DNA from: Actinoplanes teichomyceticus ATCC 31121
GTDB taxonomy: Bacteria; Actinomycetota; Actinomycetes; Mycobacteriales; Micromonosporaceae
DNA: 64,000 nt
Direction: 5' to 3'
NCBI RefSeq assembly: GCF_003711105.1
Contig: NZ_CP023865.1
Coordinates: 6,741,001-6,805,000, forward strand
A program made the position numbers and the translations under genes. Of this stretch, positions 43,417 to 51,995 are shown piece by piece (position 1 is the stretch's first letter; each line of letters starts with the position of its first letter). A model generated the notes under the pieces. It worked only from the letters and a program-made list of their open reading frames with translations, searched no databases and was not told the origin of the DNA.

Positions 43417-46400
43417 TCAGCCGCAGACCGATCCGTTGAGCGTGATCAGCTCCGGCGCCGGGTTGGGACCGCCGGGGGTGGTGGCGTTGAAGCCGAAGTA
43501 GACCGTCTGCCCCGGCTGGATCCGCCGGTTGGTGGTGCTGTTCGTGACGGTCACCGTCGCGCCGTCCTGCGTCGCCGCCGCCGACCACGCCTCACGCAAC
43601 CGCTGGCCGCCGAGGAACGCGAACCGTGTGGTCCACCCGTCGATCACCGCGGTGCCGGTGTTGGTCACGGTGACCTGGGCGGTGAAGCCGCCGTTGCCCT
43701 GCCAGGGACCGTAGTCGGTGTACGTCGCGTCGCAGGACACCTTGCCGGCCGGTTGACCGTTGCCCTGGTCGGCGAGGAACGAGGACACCCAGGCGAGTGC
43801 CGAGTTCCAGTTGATCGCCACCTCGTTCGTCGCGTACGACTCGATGTGGTCGACGTAGCAGAACATCGGCTTGCAGCCTGTCAACAGGTCCTTGGCGAAG
43901 GGATCGTCGAGGTTCGCGTTGGCGCCGCCGGCGAGCGAGCCCGCCGGCGGGTGCGGCGTACCGGCGTCCGCCTGGTGGGCGAAGATCCGGCTGTGCTGGT
44001 TCTGCGAGAACTTCTCGCCCCAGCCGGTGACGTACGACTGGTTCAGCGCGTTGCGGCCGAAGATGTAGTCGACGCCCTGCAGCGCCCCGTCCCGGTACTT
44101 CGCGTCACCGGTCAGGTCGAACGCGGTGGCCAGCACCTGGACGTTGTTGAGGACGTTGCTGTTCGCGCCCCAGAAGTAGCTGCTCGCGGTGCCCGGCATG
44201 GGCAGCCCGTACGCCTGCGTCCTCAGGGTCGCCAGGTACCTGTCGGCGGCGTCCGCGACCGACTGCCGGACGCGCTGCCGGTCGGCTTGCGGGAGCAGGT
44301 TCGGCACCGTGGCCAGATCGAGGCGGCCGAGAGCGGCGGTGCTGCCCCAGCCGAAGCCGGTGGCGGCGAAGACGTCGCCGGTGTGGTGCCTGCTGGCCGT
44401 CAGGTCGGTCAGGTACGCCTGCTCGGCGGTGCTCAGGTACAGCTCGGCGGCGGCCCAGTAGAACTCGTCGCTGACGTCGCCGTCACCGTACCCACCGCCA
44501 CCGCCACCGAGGTCCTGCGCCGGCTTGGCCGGGTTCGCCTTCGCCGCGGCGTACGCCGTACGCGCCACGCTCAGGCACCGGCCGGCGAAGGCCGCGTCGT
44601 ACGGAGCGAACAGCCGCGCGCACTGGGCCGCGGTCGCCGCCAGGTTGAGCGTGGCGGCCGTCGACACCGGGTGCAGTTCCCGCTGCTCCGGGTCGTCCTC
44701 GGGCGACATCGGGATGCCGGTCCAGTTGGCGTCGTGGATCTTGTGGTGCGCCATCCCGGCGAACGGCTTGCCGGCCGGCACCTGCATCCGCATCAGGAAC
44801 TCCAGCTCCCAGCGGGCCTCGTCGAGGATGTCCGGTACCCTGTTGCCACGCTCCGGCACCCGCAGCGTGCTGTCCGCCAGCGCGGCGCCGTGCCCGGCCG
44901 TGGGCGCGGTCTTGGTGCGCTCGAACGTGCTCATCAGCTGCTGCACGGCGATACCACCGTTGACCACGTACTTGCCGTGGTCGCCCGCGTCGTACCAGCC
45001 ACCGCGGACGTCCAGCCGGTAGTCGCAGGTATCGGCACGGCACGGCACGTCGACGTCGCCGCGGTTCGGCGCGATGCCGACATGTCCGGCGGGGCGGGCG
45101 TACTCCGCACCGACCAGGTCACCCTCGATCTCGATGCCACTGCGCTGGATGTAGAAGAACTGCAGCGCATCGGAACGCAGCTGCCGGTAGACGGTGCCGG
45201 AGATGTCGAACGGGTGGCTGGTCTGCCCGTCGGCGACCAGCCGGTATCCGGTTCCGGCAGCGCGGAAGGAGCTGAAGTCGATGCTGTGCACGTTCTGCCC
45301 GGACGCCGCGTCCACTCCGCGCGGCGTGCTGCTGCCGCTGGCGACCACGTCGCCCTCGGAGTTCTTCAGCTGCCAGCCGAGGGCGTCGGTGGCGTCGGTG
45401 ACCACCGTCGCGTTCTTGGGCCCGGCGGGCAGGTAGCCGACCTGGTTGACCCGGACCCGCGGTCCGGTCTCCGGCACGTAGGGCGGCTCCTCCTCCCCAC
45501 CGACCAGGGAGACATTGTCCAGACAGAACGTGTGCCCGGCCGCGTTTCCACCCAGCTGGAAGGCGACCTGGCCGGCGGTGGTGTCGGTGGAGGCGGTGAA
45601 GGTGTACTCGAAGTGCTGCGGGCTCGCGGTCAGCGCGACGTCACGAGACAGGAACGAGGTGTACGGCTCGGCGCCGAGCTGCACGTTCGCGCGGACCGTG
45701 GCCCCCGGCGTGGTGGAGGCGTCGAACGCGAACGTGTAGGACGAGCCCGCCACCAGCGAGATCCCGTTCTGCCCGAGGCCGGCGTCCCAGGGGTTGGCCA
45801 GCCCGGCCGGCACCGCCGAGCACAGCCGCCCGTCGTCCACCCCGGTGGACGTGGTGCCGTACGAGTACCAGCCCGACGTCCCCTCGGCGAAGTCCCCGTT
45901 CTCGATCTGTTCCGGGCCGTCCGGCGGCGGCACGGCGTCGTCGCTGGTCAGGCTGACGTCGTCCAGGCAGAAGGTGAAGTCGTCGGCGCTGCCGCCGAGC
46001 TGGAAGGTCAGCGTGCCGTTGGGCGAGTCCAGCCCGGCCGTGAACTCGTACTCGAAGGTCTGCGCCTCGGCGGTGAGCGCGACGGCACGCGACAGCGCCG
46101 GGGTGTAGGGCGCCTCGTTGAGCTGGACGTTGGCGCGGACGCTGACCTCTTCGCTGGCCGACGCACGGAAGCTCAGAGCGTACTCGGCCCCGTCGATCAG
46201 CGGGACGTCGTTGTGGCCCAGACTGACGTCCCAGGCGTTGGTGGTCCCGCCGGGGATCTGAGCGCAGAGCTGCCCGTCGACGATCGATATCGGTGCGTTG
46301 TCGGTGGACCACCACCCGGTGGTGCCAGAGCTGAAGGCGCCGTTGGGGATGTGCTGGACCGGCTCGGCGGAAGCGGGCGCAGCTGTCAGAAAAGTCAGCG

Positions 46401-46464
46401 CGAAGGTGGTCGCGGCCCCTGCCGCGAGCGAGGCGGTGACCTGTCGCCGTCGATGTGGATTCAC
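43417..46464 (-). CDS. secreted multidomain GH9 endoglucanase (CenC/CelD type)
   Basis: 1015 aa from a GTG with AAGGA before it. Signal peptide (~1-34), two CBM4/9 modules (~35-190 and ~200-345, each with a disulfide-like Cys pair), an Ig-like CelD_N domain (~355-450), the GH9 catalytic domain (~460-900) and a C-terminal CBM2 (~910-1015). Catalytic Asp pair in [14 protein letters not shown] and Glu in [14 protein letters not shown] are intact. Cleaves cellulose outside the cell. The promoter carries a CebR palindrome, so it should be induced by cellobiose. Monocistronic, with its own terminator. Confidence 0.94.
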   Translation of the reverse strand: MNPHRRRQVTASLAAGAATTFALTFLTAAPASAEPVQHIPNGAFSSGTTGWWSTDNAPISIVDGQLCAQIPGGTTNAWDVSLGHNDVPLIDGAEYALSFRASASEEVSVRANVQLNEAPYTPALSRAVALTAEAQTFEYEFTAGLDSPNGTLTFQLGGSADDFTFCLDDVSLTSDDAVPPPDGPEQIENGDFAEGTSGWYSYGTTSTGVDDGRLCSAVPAGLANPWDAGLGQNGISLVAGSSYTFAFDASTTPGATVRANVQLGAEPYTSFLSRDVALTASPQHFEYTFTASTDTTAGQVAFQLGGNAAGHTFCLDNVSLVGGEEEPPYVPETGPRVRVNQVGYLPAGPKNATVVTDATDALGWQLKNSEGDVVASGSSTPRGVDAASGQNVHSIDFSSFRAAGTGYRLVADGQTSHPFDISGTVYRQLRSDALQFFYIQRSGIEIEGDLVGAEYARPAGHVGIAPNRGDVDVPCRADTCDYRLDVRGGWYDAGDHGKYVVNGGIAVQQLMSTFERTKTAPTAGHGAALADSTLRVPERGNRVPDILDEARWELEFLMRMQVPAGKPFAGMAHHKIHDANWTGIPMSPEDDPEQRELHPVSTAATLNLAATAAQCARLFAPYDAAFAGRCLSVARTAYAAAKANPAKPAQDLGGGGGGYGDGDVSDEFYWAAAELYLSTAEQAYLTDLTASRHHTGDVFAATGFGWGSTAALGRLDLATVPNLLPQADRQRVRQSVADAADRYLATLRTQAYGLPMPGTASSYFWGANSNVLNNVQVLATAFDLTGDAKYRDGALQGVDYIFGRNALNQSYVTGWGEKFSQNQHSRIFAHQADAGTPHPPAGSLAGGANANLDDPFAKDLLTGCKPMFCYVDHIESYATNEVAINWNSALAWVSSFLADQGNGQPAGKVSCDATYTDYGPWQGNGGFTAQVTVTNTGTAVIDGWTTRFAFLGGQRLREAWSAAATQDGATVTVTNSTTNRRIQPGQTVYFGFNATTPGGPNPAPELITLNGSVCG

Positions 46465-46492
46465 AGACGTCCTTCCAGTGGCATCACCATTC

Positions 46493-46506
46493 TGGGAGCG
46501 CTCCCA
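46493..46506. promoter_or_regulatory. CebR-type operator
   Basis: TGGGAGCGCTCCCA, the exact CebR (LacI family) consensus of actinobacterial cellulase genes, 29 bp before the GH9 start. Confidence 0.9.
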
Positions 46507-46834
46507 GACAGGGCTGATTGTTGCCAGCGAATTAACGCCTGTCAATCGAGACGAGTCGATCAGGCCGGGCCGGCGGGGTCACCGGTCGACACCGTCATGC
46601 GGTCAACGATCTGCCGGTGGCCGATTCGCCATGCGGTACAGCTTCCGGGCCCGGGCGATGTCAAGCGACATGCCGTCGTTCACGGGCAGGACCCACGGGT
46701 CGGTCGCCGGCGGATAGCCACGGATTGTCATGGGCCGCCGCAATGGTGCGCTCATGCCCGAAGAGTAGCGACGAGCCGGCCAGCGGCCAGACAACGAGCA
46801 CCCTGAGTAACAGGGTGGCATCGACGGTTTCTCG

Positions 46835-47041
46835 GTGCCGGCCGCGCTGGGTCGCTTCCTGTTCGCGGCGGCAGGTGGCGTTGCCGTGGGCGTGCTGATC
46901 GCCTTCGCGGTGCGCCTCCTCTCCCGGCCGCTGAGTGGCGATCCGGTGATGGCCGAGTTGGCCCAGTCGCTACCCGGCTCGTGGCACACCTGGCTCGACC
47001 ACGAGGAGCGATTGCTGCCCGACCGACCGGCCCGCCGGTGA
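46835..47041 (+). pseudogene. possible cation antiporter fragment
   Basis: 68 codons from a GTG. One hydrophobic stretch (FLFAAAGGVAVGVLIAFAVRLL) followed by LSGDPVMAELAQSLPG resembles the pattern of an internal piece of a CPA1-type Na+/H+ antiporter. No further helix. It is probably a fragment in the recombined 46.6-48.1 kb region; a chance ORF is possible. Confidence 0.3.
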
Positions 47042-47715
47042 GCTGCCCGCACCGTGCGGGGCGGCCGGGCCGGTGCGGCCCAGGCGCAGCAGCAGGTACG
47101 GGTTGCCGACACTTGCGATCATCGCCCGCATCGCTTGCCGGCTCGCGATGACCTCGATCGGCGCACTGTACGGCACCACGCCGATACCGCGGCCGGTAGC
47201 GGTGAGCCAACCGGCGGACAAGGCCTCGCCGGCACGCAACCAGTCGACCGGGTCGTCGCTGCGGCCGAAGAGCACGACGAATACCGCCCCGGTGTCATGT
47301 CCGGCGCGGACCGATGATGCCCCACGACGGCCCGAGTCGGGGCTCGACGCCAGGGCGGGCGTTGCCCGTTCGGGGACGCCGGAGCCGGACGGGCGGGTGC
47401 CTCCCGCCCAGGCAGCCAGTTCCACCTGCCAGGCGGGGGCCGCCGCTCCGATGCGCTGCGCGTGGTAGACCGCCGAGGCCAGTTCCAGGATCTGATCGGC
47501 TCGCAGGGTGTGCAGCTCTGTCTCCTGGGCACGCATCGCCGCGACGACGGCAGCCAGGTCCACCGGGTCGATCGGCGTGCCGATGATCGGACGTCGGTCC
47601 GTGTGCCGCAACAAGATGAGTCGGAGGAAGTCCAGCGACGCCGGGTCGGCCGGCTCCCGTCCGCTGACTCGGACCCGGGCGAGCACATCCGCGATCGCGC
47701 GCACCATGCTTGCGG
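46970..47715 (-). pseudogene. truncated Acg-type nitroreductase, C-terminal part
   Basis: About 240 codons matching the second half of the Acg/Rv-type NAD(P)H nitroreductases: LILLRHTDRRPIIGTPID, HTLRADQILELASAVYHAQR, AWAGGTRPSGSG, WLRAGEALSAGWLTATG and IASVGNPYLLLRLG. The first half of the enzyme (FMN-binding Arg/Ser loop) is missing; just upstream the same strand reads IS5-type transposase sequence. The frame runs straight from the transposase piece into this one. Inactive; caused by insertion and deletion. Confidence 0.72.
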
Positions 47716-47782
47716 GCTCCGGACAACTTCCTCCGAGCAACGACCGCGATGGACGGCACGATGGCGGGCGGCATGATCGGGG

Positions 47783-48050
47783 CGCCCGGTTGACCGCCCT
47801 CTGCCCACGTCCGGTCACGTCGGCGATGACCTGAACGTTGACGCCGTGACGGCGGTGCTTGCCGGAGTGGTACGGCCTGTGGTCGGCGACCCGGTCGGTC
47901 GGGATCAGCGTGCCGTCCAGGATCGCGTACGCCAGCTGCCGGATGCGCCGCATCGCGCTGTCGAGGTCGTCGGCAGCCGCTCTGAGCAGGACGATCGCGT
48001 CCTGGACGTAGCGCCAGGCGGCCGCTATCGCGATCTCGAAGCCGGTTTGT
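47783..48050 (-). mobile_element. IS5-family transposase remnant
   Basis: About 85 codons: EIAIAAAWRYVQDAIVLL, RRIRQLAYAILDGTLIPTDR and DHRPYHSGKHRRHGVNVQVI, which is the helix and first DDE Asp region (DGTLIPTDR) of IS5-type transposases. Neither end of the element nor the remaining catalytic residues are present. Joined to the nitroreductase fragment. Confidence 0.8.
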
Positions 48051-48141
48051 CGCGTGGGAGGTAAAGCGGCAGCCGGAGATCGGCGGCGCACGTGCGCGGC
48101 CGGACTGATCGCGCCGCGCGGACGACTCCCGGTGACCGGGA

Positions 48142-49152
48142 CTACGCCTTGGCGGACGAGAACGCCGTGTCGAAGGCCGCCGCCGGCGCGTCGAACGCCA
48201 GCCGCCGGACGAAACTCAACGCCTCCGGCGCGCCGACCAGCCGGTCCATCCCGGCGTCCTCCCATTCGATGGAGAGCGGGCCGGCGTAACCGATGGCGTT
48301 GAGCGCCCGGAAACAGTCCTCCCACGGCACGTCGCCGTGGCCGGTGGAGACGAAGTCCCACCCACGCCGCAGGTCGGCCCAGGGCAGGTGGGAGCTGAGC
48401 CGGCCGCGGCGCCCGTCGCCGGTGCGTACCTTCGCGTCCTTGCAGTCGACGTGGTAGATCCGGTCCGCGAAGTCGAGGATGAAGTTGACCGGGTCGAGAT
48501 CCTGCCAGACGAAGTGCGACGGGTCCCAGTTGAGACCGAACTCCGGCCGGTTGCCGATCGCCTCCAGCGTTCGCCTGGTCGTCCAGTAGTCGTAGGCGAT
48601 CTCGCTCGGGTGAACCTCGTGGGCGAAACGGACACCCACCTCCGCGAAGACGTCGAGGATGGGGTTCCACCGCGCGGCGAAATCGGCATATCCCCGTTCG
48701 ATCATCTCGGCCGGCACCGGCGGGAACATGGCGACGGTGTGCCAGATCGACGATCCGGTGAAGCCGACGACGATGTTCACGCCCAGCTTGGCAGCGGCCC
48801 GGGCGGTGTCCTTCATCTCCTCGGCGGCGCGCCGCCGCACCGCCTCGGGCTCGCCGTCACCCCAGATCCGGGCGGGGAGGATGTCGCGGTGCCGCTCGTC
48901 GATCGGGTGGTCGCAGACCGCCTGCCCGACCAGGTGGTTGGAGATGGCGAACACCTGCAGGTTGTGCTTGGCCAGCAGCTCGCGCTTGCGCTCGACGTAG
49001 CCGTCGTCGGCGAGCGCCTTGTCGACCTCGAAGTGGTCGCCCCAGCAGGCGATCTCCAGGCCGTCGTAGCCCCATTCCGAGGCCAGCCGGCACATCTCGT
49101 CGAACGGCAGGTCGGCCCACTGGCCGGTGAAGAGGGTGATCGGTCGCGCCAT
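48142..49152 (-). CDS. sugar phosphate isomerase/epimerase (TIM barrel)
   Basis: 336 aa, xylose isomerase-like barrel. Metal ligands visible in order: Glu in [14 protein letters not shown], Glu in [15 protein letters not shown], Asp/His in [14 protein letters not shown], His/Asp in [12 protein letters not shown], Glu in [11 protein letters not shown]. Cytoplasmic sugar or cyclitol epimerase; substrate unknown. The ATG at 49152 has GAGGAAG before it; the upstream frame is not conserved. Related to proteins encoded next to ThuA and Gfo/Idh genes, both of which occur in this window. Upstream 49153-49383 holds its promoter and nothing else recognisable. Confidence 0.88.
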   Translation of the reverse strand: MARPITLFTGQWADLPFDEMCRLASEWGYDGLEIACWGDHFEVDKALADDGYVERKRELLAKHNLQVFAISNHLVGQAVCDHPIDERHRDILPARIWGDGEPEAVRRRAAEEMKDTARAAAKLGVNIVVGFTGSSIWHTVAMFPPVPAEMIERGYADFAARWNPILDVFAEVGVRFAHEVHPSEIAYDYWTTRRTLEAIGNRPEFGLNWDPSHFVWQDLDPVNFILDFADRIYHVDCKDAKVRTGDGRRGRLSSHLPWADLRRGWDFVSTGHGDVPWEDCFRALNAIGYAGPLSIEWEDAGMDRLVGAPEALSFVRRLAFDAPAAAFDTAFSSAKA

Positions 49153-49383
49153 GTTCTCACTTCCTCGCGGGTGTCCCGGGACTGTGTGCGGGATTCCGGT
49201 GCCGTCGAGCGGCGGGGCGGCACGAGGGACCACCCGAAGATGACGACGCGGCAGCGAGACGACGCGAGCATGCCGAGTGGGCTTGCGCCTCCCACCCGGG
49301 CGCCGCTGCGCGTCCGCGATCGTTGACCATCACTCTAGGCGGCCCGCGGTGCCGGCGGTAGATCAGCCGCGGTACGGGGTTGC

Positions 49384-49422
49384 GCCGCGTACCCGATGCC
49401 CGGGGGCACCCGGGTACGCGGC
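49384..49422. terminator. hairpin terminator of the ThuA gene
   Basis: GCCGCGTACCCG (49384-49395) and CGGGTACGCGGC (49411-49422): perfect 12-bp stem, 15-nt loop that can pair further, 16 bp after the stop. Confidence 0.85.
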
Positions 49423-49427
49423 CTCAT

Positions 49428-49819
49428 CGGTGGTCACGTCAGGGCAGGGTCCACAGCTGGTTGGCGCCGGCGTGGCAGTCCCAGAGGTGGATCTGCTGAC
49501 CGTCGGTGGACTTGGCCTCGGAGACGTCCAGGCACTTGTTCGACTGCGGGTTCTTCACCGTCTTGTCCGGCTGGGCCACCCAGTTCTGCGCGGCGGAGCC
49601 GTTGCACGTCCACAACTGCGCCTTGGTGCCGTTCGCGGTAGCCCCGCCGGCGACGTCCAGGCACTTGTTGGACTGCGGGTTGCGCCACACCTGACCGTCG
49701 ACGGTCCAGGTCTGCGCGCCCGTGCCGTTGCACGTCCACAACTGGATCCTCGTGCCGTCGGCACTGCCGCCGGCGTCGACGTCCAGGCACTTGCCGGCGA
49801 AGCCGGCCACCGGCCCGGT
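49428..49819 (-). repeat. ricin-B coding repeat, copy 1 (392 bp)
   Basis: Identical to 51604-51995 except at two positions: 49489 (G versus A, changing His to Tyr) and 49718 (G versus A, silent). It spans the whole ricin-B lectin segment and 11 bp past the stop. Confidence 0.95.
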
Positions 49820-51541
49820 AGCGGTGCCGCCGCCGGACGCGTCCAGGGTGAAGTCGTCCACGTCGAAGAGCCCGCTACCGGATCCGGTGTAGGTCAGGTA
49901 CAGGGTGCGGGTGCCGGACGGCACGGCGGACAGGGTGGTGGTGACGTCGGCGAAGGTTCCCCAGCTGCCGGTGTTGGGCACCGTCACCGAGCCCAGCACG
50001 GTGCCCGTGGCGGATCCGGTGCGCACCTGGATGGTGCCCCCGGCACCGCCGGAGACGACTCGCGCCGTGAAGGTGGTGATCCCGGTCAGGTCGACGCCGC
50101 TGTAGGAGCTCCAGTCACCCGGGTCGATGTAGCCCAGCGTCTGGCCGTTGTGGGCGCCGCTCTTGGTGAACGGCTGCACCCCGCTGGCGGAGGTGTACGC
50201 CTCGGCCTCGAGGGTCCGGGCGCCACCCCCGCCGCCGTTCAGCTCCTTGAGCCGAACATTGCGGAACGACACCTCGTCGCCGGTGCCGTGGTTCTGCAGG
50301 CCGATGTAACCGTCCAGGTTGCGCGCCGGGTTGGTGTTGGTGAAGTCGTTGATCTTCACGCCGTTGAGGAAAATCTGGAGTCGCTGGCCCTCCACGAGCA
50401 ACTCGAAGGTGTTCCACTCGCCCGGCGGATTCAGCGCGGCGTCACGAGCGGCGGTGTTCGCGCCCTGGAAGCTGTAGACCGCGCCGGTGGTGCGGTCGGC
50501 GCTGTCGGTGGCGTCGATCTGGATCTCGTAGCCGTTGTCCACTGCCGACCACGGGTCGCTCGACGCCGGGAAGCCGATGAAGACGCCCGAGTTGTCGTCG
50601 CCGGACATCCGCCAGTCGAGCTTCAGGGAGTAGTTCGTGTACGCCTTCGCGGAGTACCACAGCATCCCGAGGCCGCCGACCGAGGTCAACGTGGCATCAC
50701 TGTTCGTGAAGCTTCCCGGCCCGGCCTGGGACCAGCCGGATGTCGAGCCGTTGTAGAGCGGCGTGTAGCCGGTCTCCGGCCGGCAGTCGGCCTGGGCGCG
50801 CCCGGCCGTGTAGCGGATCCCACCGAGCAGGTGCCGGCGGAACCCCGGGTCCGCGTACGACGCGATGGTGTGCCCACCGCCGGTGTAGAAGGAGCGGCCC
50901 GAGTCGAGGGTCTTGCACCAGGCGTGCGGGTGGTCGCCGCCCATGCCGCCGCCGGAATACGACGTCTCGTCAAGGGACGCGAGCACGTGGGCGGTGCTGC
51001 GGGCATTGGTCTTGTAGTTGTACCACTCGTCGGTACGGGTCCAGGTCTGCGGCAGGTGCGCGGTGGCCGCGTGCGCCCGGTCCTCGACCTTGATGTCGGC
51101 CTGCTGGATCGACGGGTGGGAGGCGAACCAGGCGCCGACGAGTTGACCGTAGAAGGGCCAGTTGTACTCGGTGTCGGCGGCGGCGTGTACGCCGGCGAAC
51201 CCGCCGCCGCCTCGGATGTACGACTCGAAGGCGGTCCGCTGGGTCGCGTCGAACACGTCACCGGTGGTGTTCAGGAACACCACCGTCTCGTACCCGGCGA
51301 GGTCGGACGTGGTGAAGGTGGCGGCGTCCTCGGTGGCGGTGACGGTGAAGTTGTTCGCGGCACCCAGGTCCTTGATCGCCTGCACGCCGGCGCCGATGGA
51401 ATCGTGGCGGAAACCGGCGGTCTTGGAGAAGACCAGCACGTCGTAGGCGGGATCGGCGGCGGAGGCGGGGGTGACGGTACATGCCAGAGTGGTCAACGCG
51501 GCGGTGGCCACGCCGAGTAGAGAGCGGAAAGGTTTGCGCAC
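49439..51541 (-). CDS. secreted ThuA-DUF1080-CBM6-ricin B multidomain protein
   Basis: 700 aa from a GTG with GAGGGG 7 nt before it. Signal peptide (~1-28), ThuA-like domain (~30-260: LVFSKTAGFRHDSIGAGV, GGGFAGVHAAADTEYNWPFY), DUF1080 (3-keto-disaccharide hydrolase-like, ~265-440, SGDDNSGVFIGFPAS), CBM6-like module (~445-575) and a ricin-B lectin (~580-700) with three QxW-type repeats. Secreted; probably acts on keto-sugars or glycosides bound by the lectin. The lectin part is nearly identical in DNA to that of the next gene. Family calls firm; substrate unknown. Confidence 0.9.
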   Translation of the reverse strand: MRKPFRSLLGVATAALTTLACTVTPASAADPAYDVLVFSKTAGFRHDSIGAGVQAIKDLGAANNFTVTATEDAATFTTSDLAGYETVVFLNTTGDVFDATQRTAFESYIRGGGGFAGVHAAADTEYNWPFYGQLVGAWFASHPSIQQADIKVEDRAHAATAHLPQTWTRTDEWYNYKTNARSTAHVLASLDETSYSGGGMGGDHPHAWCKTLDSGRSFYTGGGHTIASYADPGFRRHLLGGIRYTAGRAQADCRPETGYTPLYNGSTSGWSQAGPGSFTNSDATLTSVGGLGMLWYSAKAYTNYSLKLDWRMSGDDNSGVFIGFPASSDPWSAVDNGYEIQIDATDSADRTTGAVYSFQGANTAARDAALNPPGEWNTFELLVEGQRLQIFLNGVKINDFTNTNPARNLDGYIGLQNHGTGDEVSFRNVRLKELNGGGGGARTLEAEAYTSASGVQPFTKSGAHNGQTLGYIDPGDWSSYSGVDLTGITTFTARVVSGGAGGTIQVRTGSATGTVLGSVTVPNTGSWGTFADVTTTLSAVPSGTRTLYLTYTGSGSGLFDVDDFTLDASGGGTATGPVAGFAGKCLDVDAGGSADGTRIQLWTCNGTGAQTWTVDGQVWRNPQSNKCLDVAGGATANGTKAQLWTCNGSAAQNWVAQPDKTVKNPQSNKCLDVSEAKSTDGQQIHLWDCHAGANQLWTLP

Positions 51542-51579
51542 GGCGATCCCCTCGGCTGAGCGGTTATGCGGCGGATGGG

Positions 51580-51606
51580 CCGGTCCCGGCCGCACGCCGG
51601 GACCGG
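51580..51606. terminator. hairpin terminator of the PQQ-dehydrogenase-like gene
   Basis: CCGGTCCCGGC (51580-51590) and GCCGGGACCGG (51596-51606): perfect 11-bp stem, 5-nt loop, 8 bp past the stop at 51615. Confidence 0.85.
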
Positions 51607-51995
51607 TGGTCACGTCAGGGCAGGGTCCACAGCTGGTTGGCGCCGGCGTGGCAGTCCCAGAGGTAGATCTGCTGACCGTCGGTGGACTTGGCCTCGGAGA
51701 CGTCCAGGCACTTGTTCGACTGCGGGTTCTTCACCGTCTTGTCCGGCTGGGCCACCCAGTTCTGCGCGGCGGAGCCGTTGCACGTCCACAACTGCGCCTT
51801 GGTGCCGTTCGCGGTAGCCCCGCCGGCGACGTCCAGGCACTTGTTGGACTGCGGGTTGCGCCACACCTGACCGTCGACGGTCCAGGTCTGCGCACCCGTG
51901 CCGTTGCACGTCCACAACTGGATCCTCGTGCCGTCGGCACTGCCGCCGGCGTCGACGTCCAGGCACTTGCCGGCGAAGCCGGCCACCGGCCCGGT
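51604..51995 (-). repeat. ricin-B coding repeat, copy 2 (392 bp)
   Basis: Partner of 49428-49819, offset 2176 bp, two mismatches. Confidence 0.95.

Noticed and set aside
46603..46731. 42-codon frame before the GH9 promoter
   Set aside because: ATG present but no clear ribosome site and no family resemblance.
43225..46806. Very long open frame antisense to the GH9 cellulase
   Set aside because: High GC content leaves the opposite strand free of stops; its sequence is low-complexity Arg/Val/Gly/His and matches no family, while the other strand is a complete cellulase.
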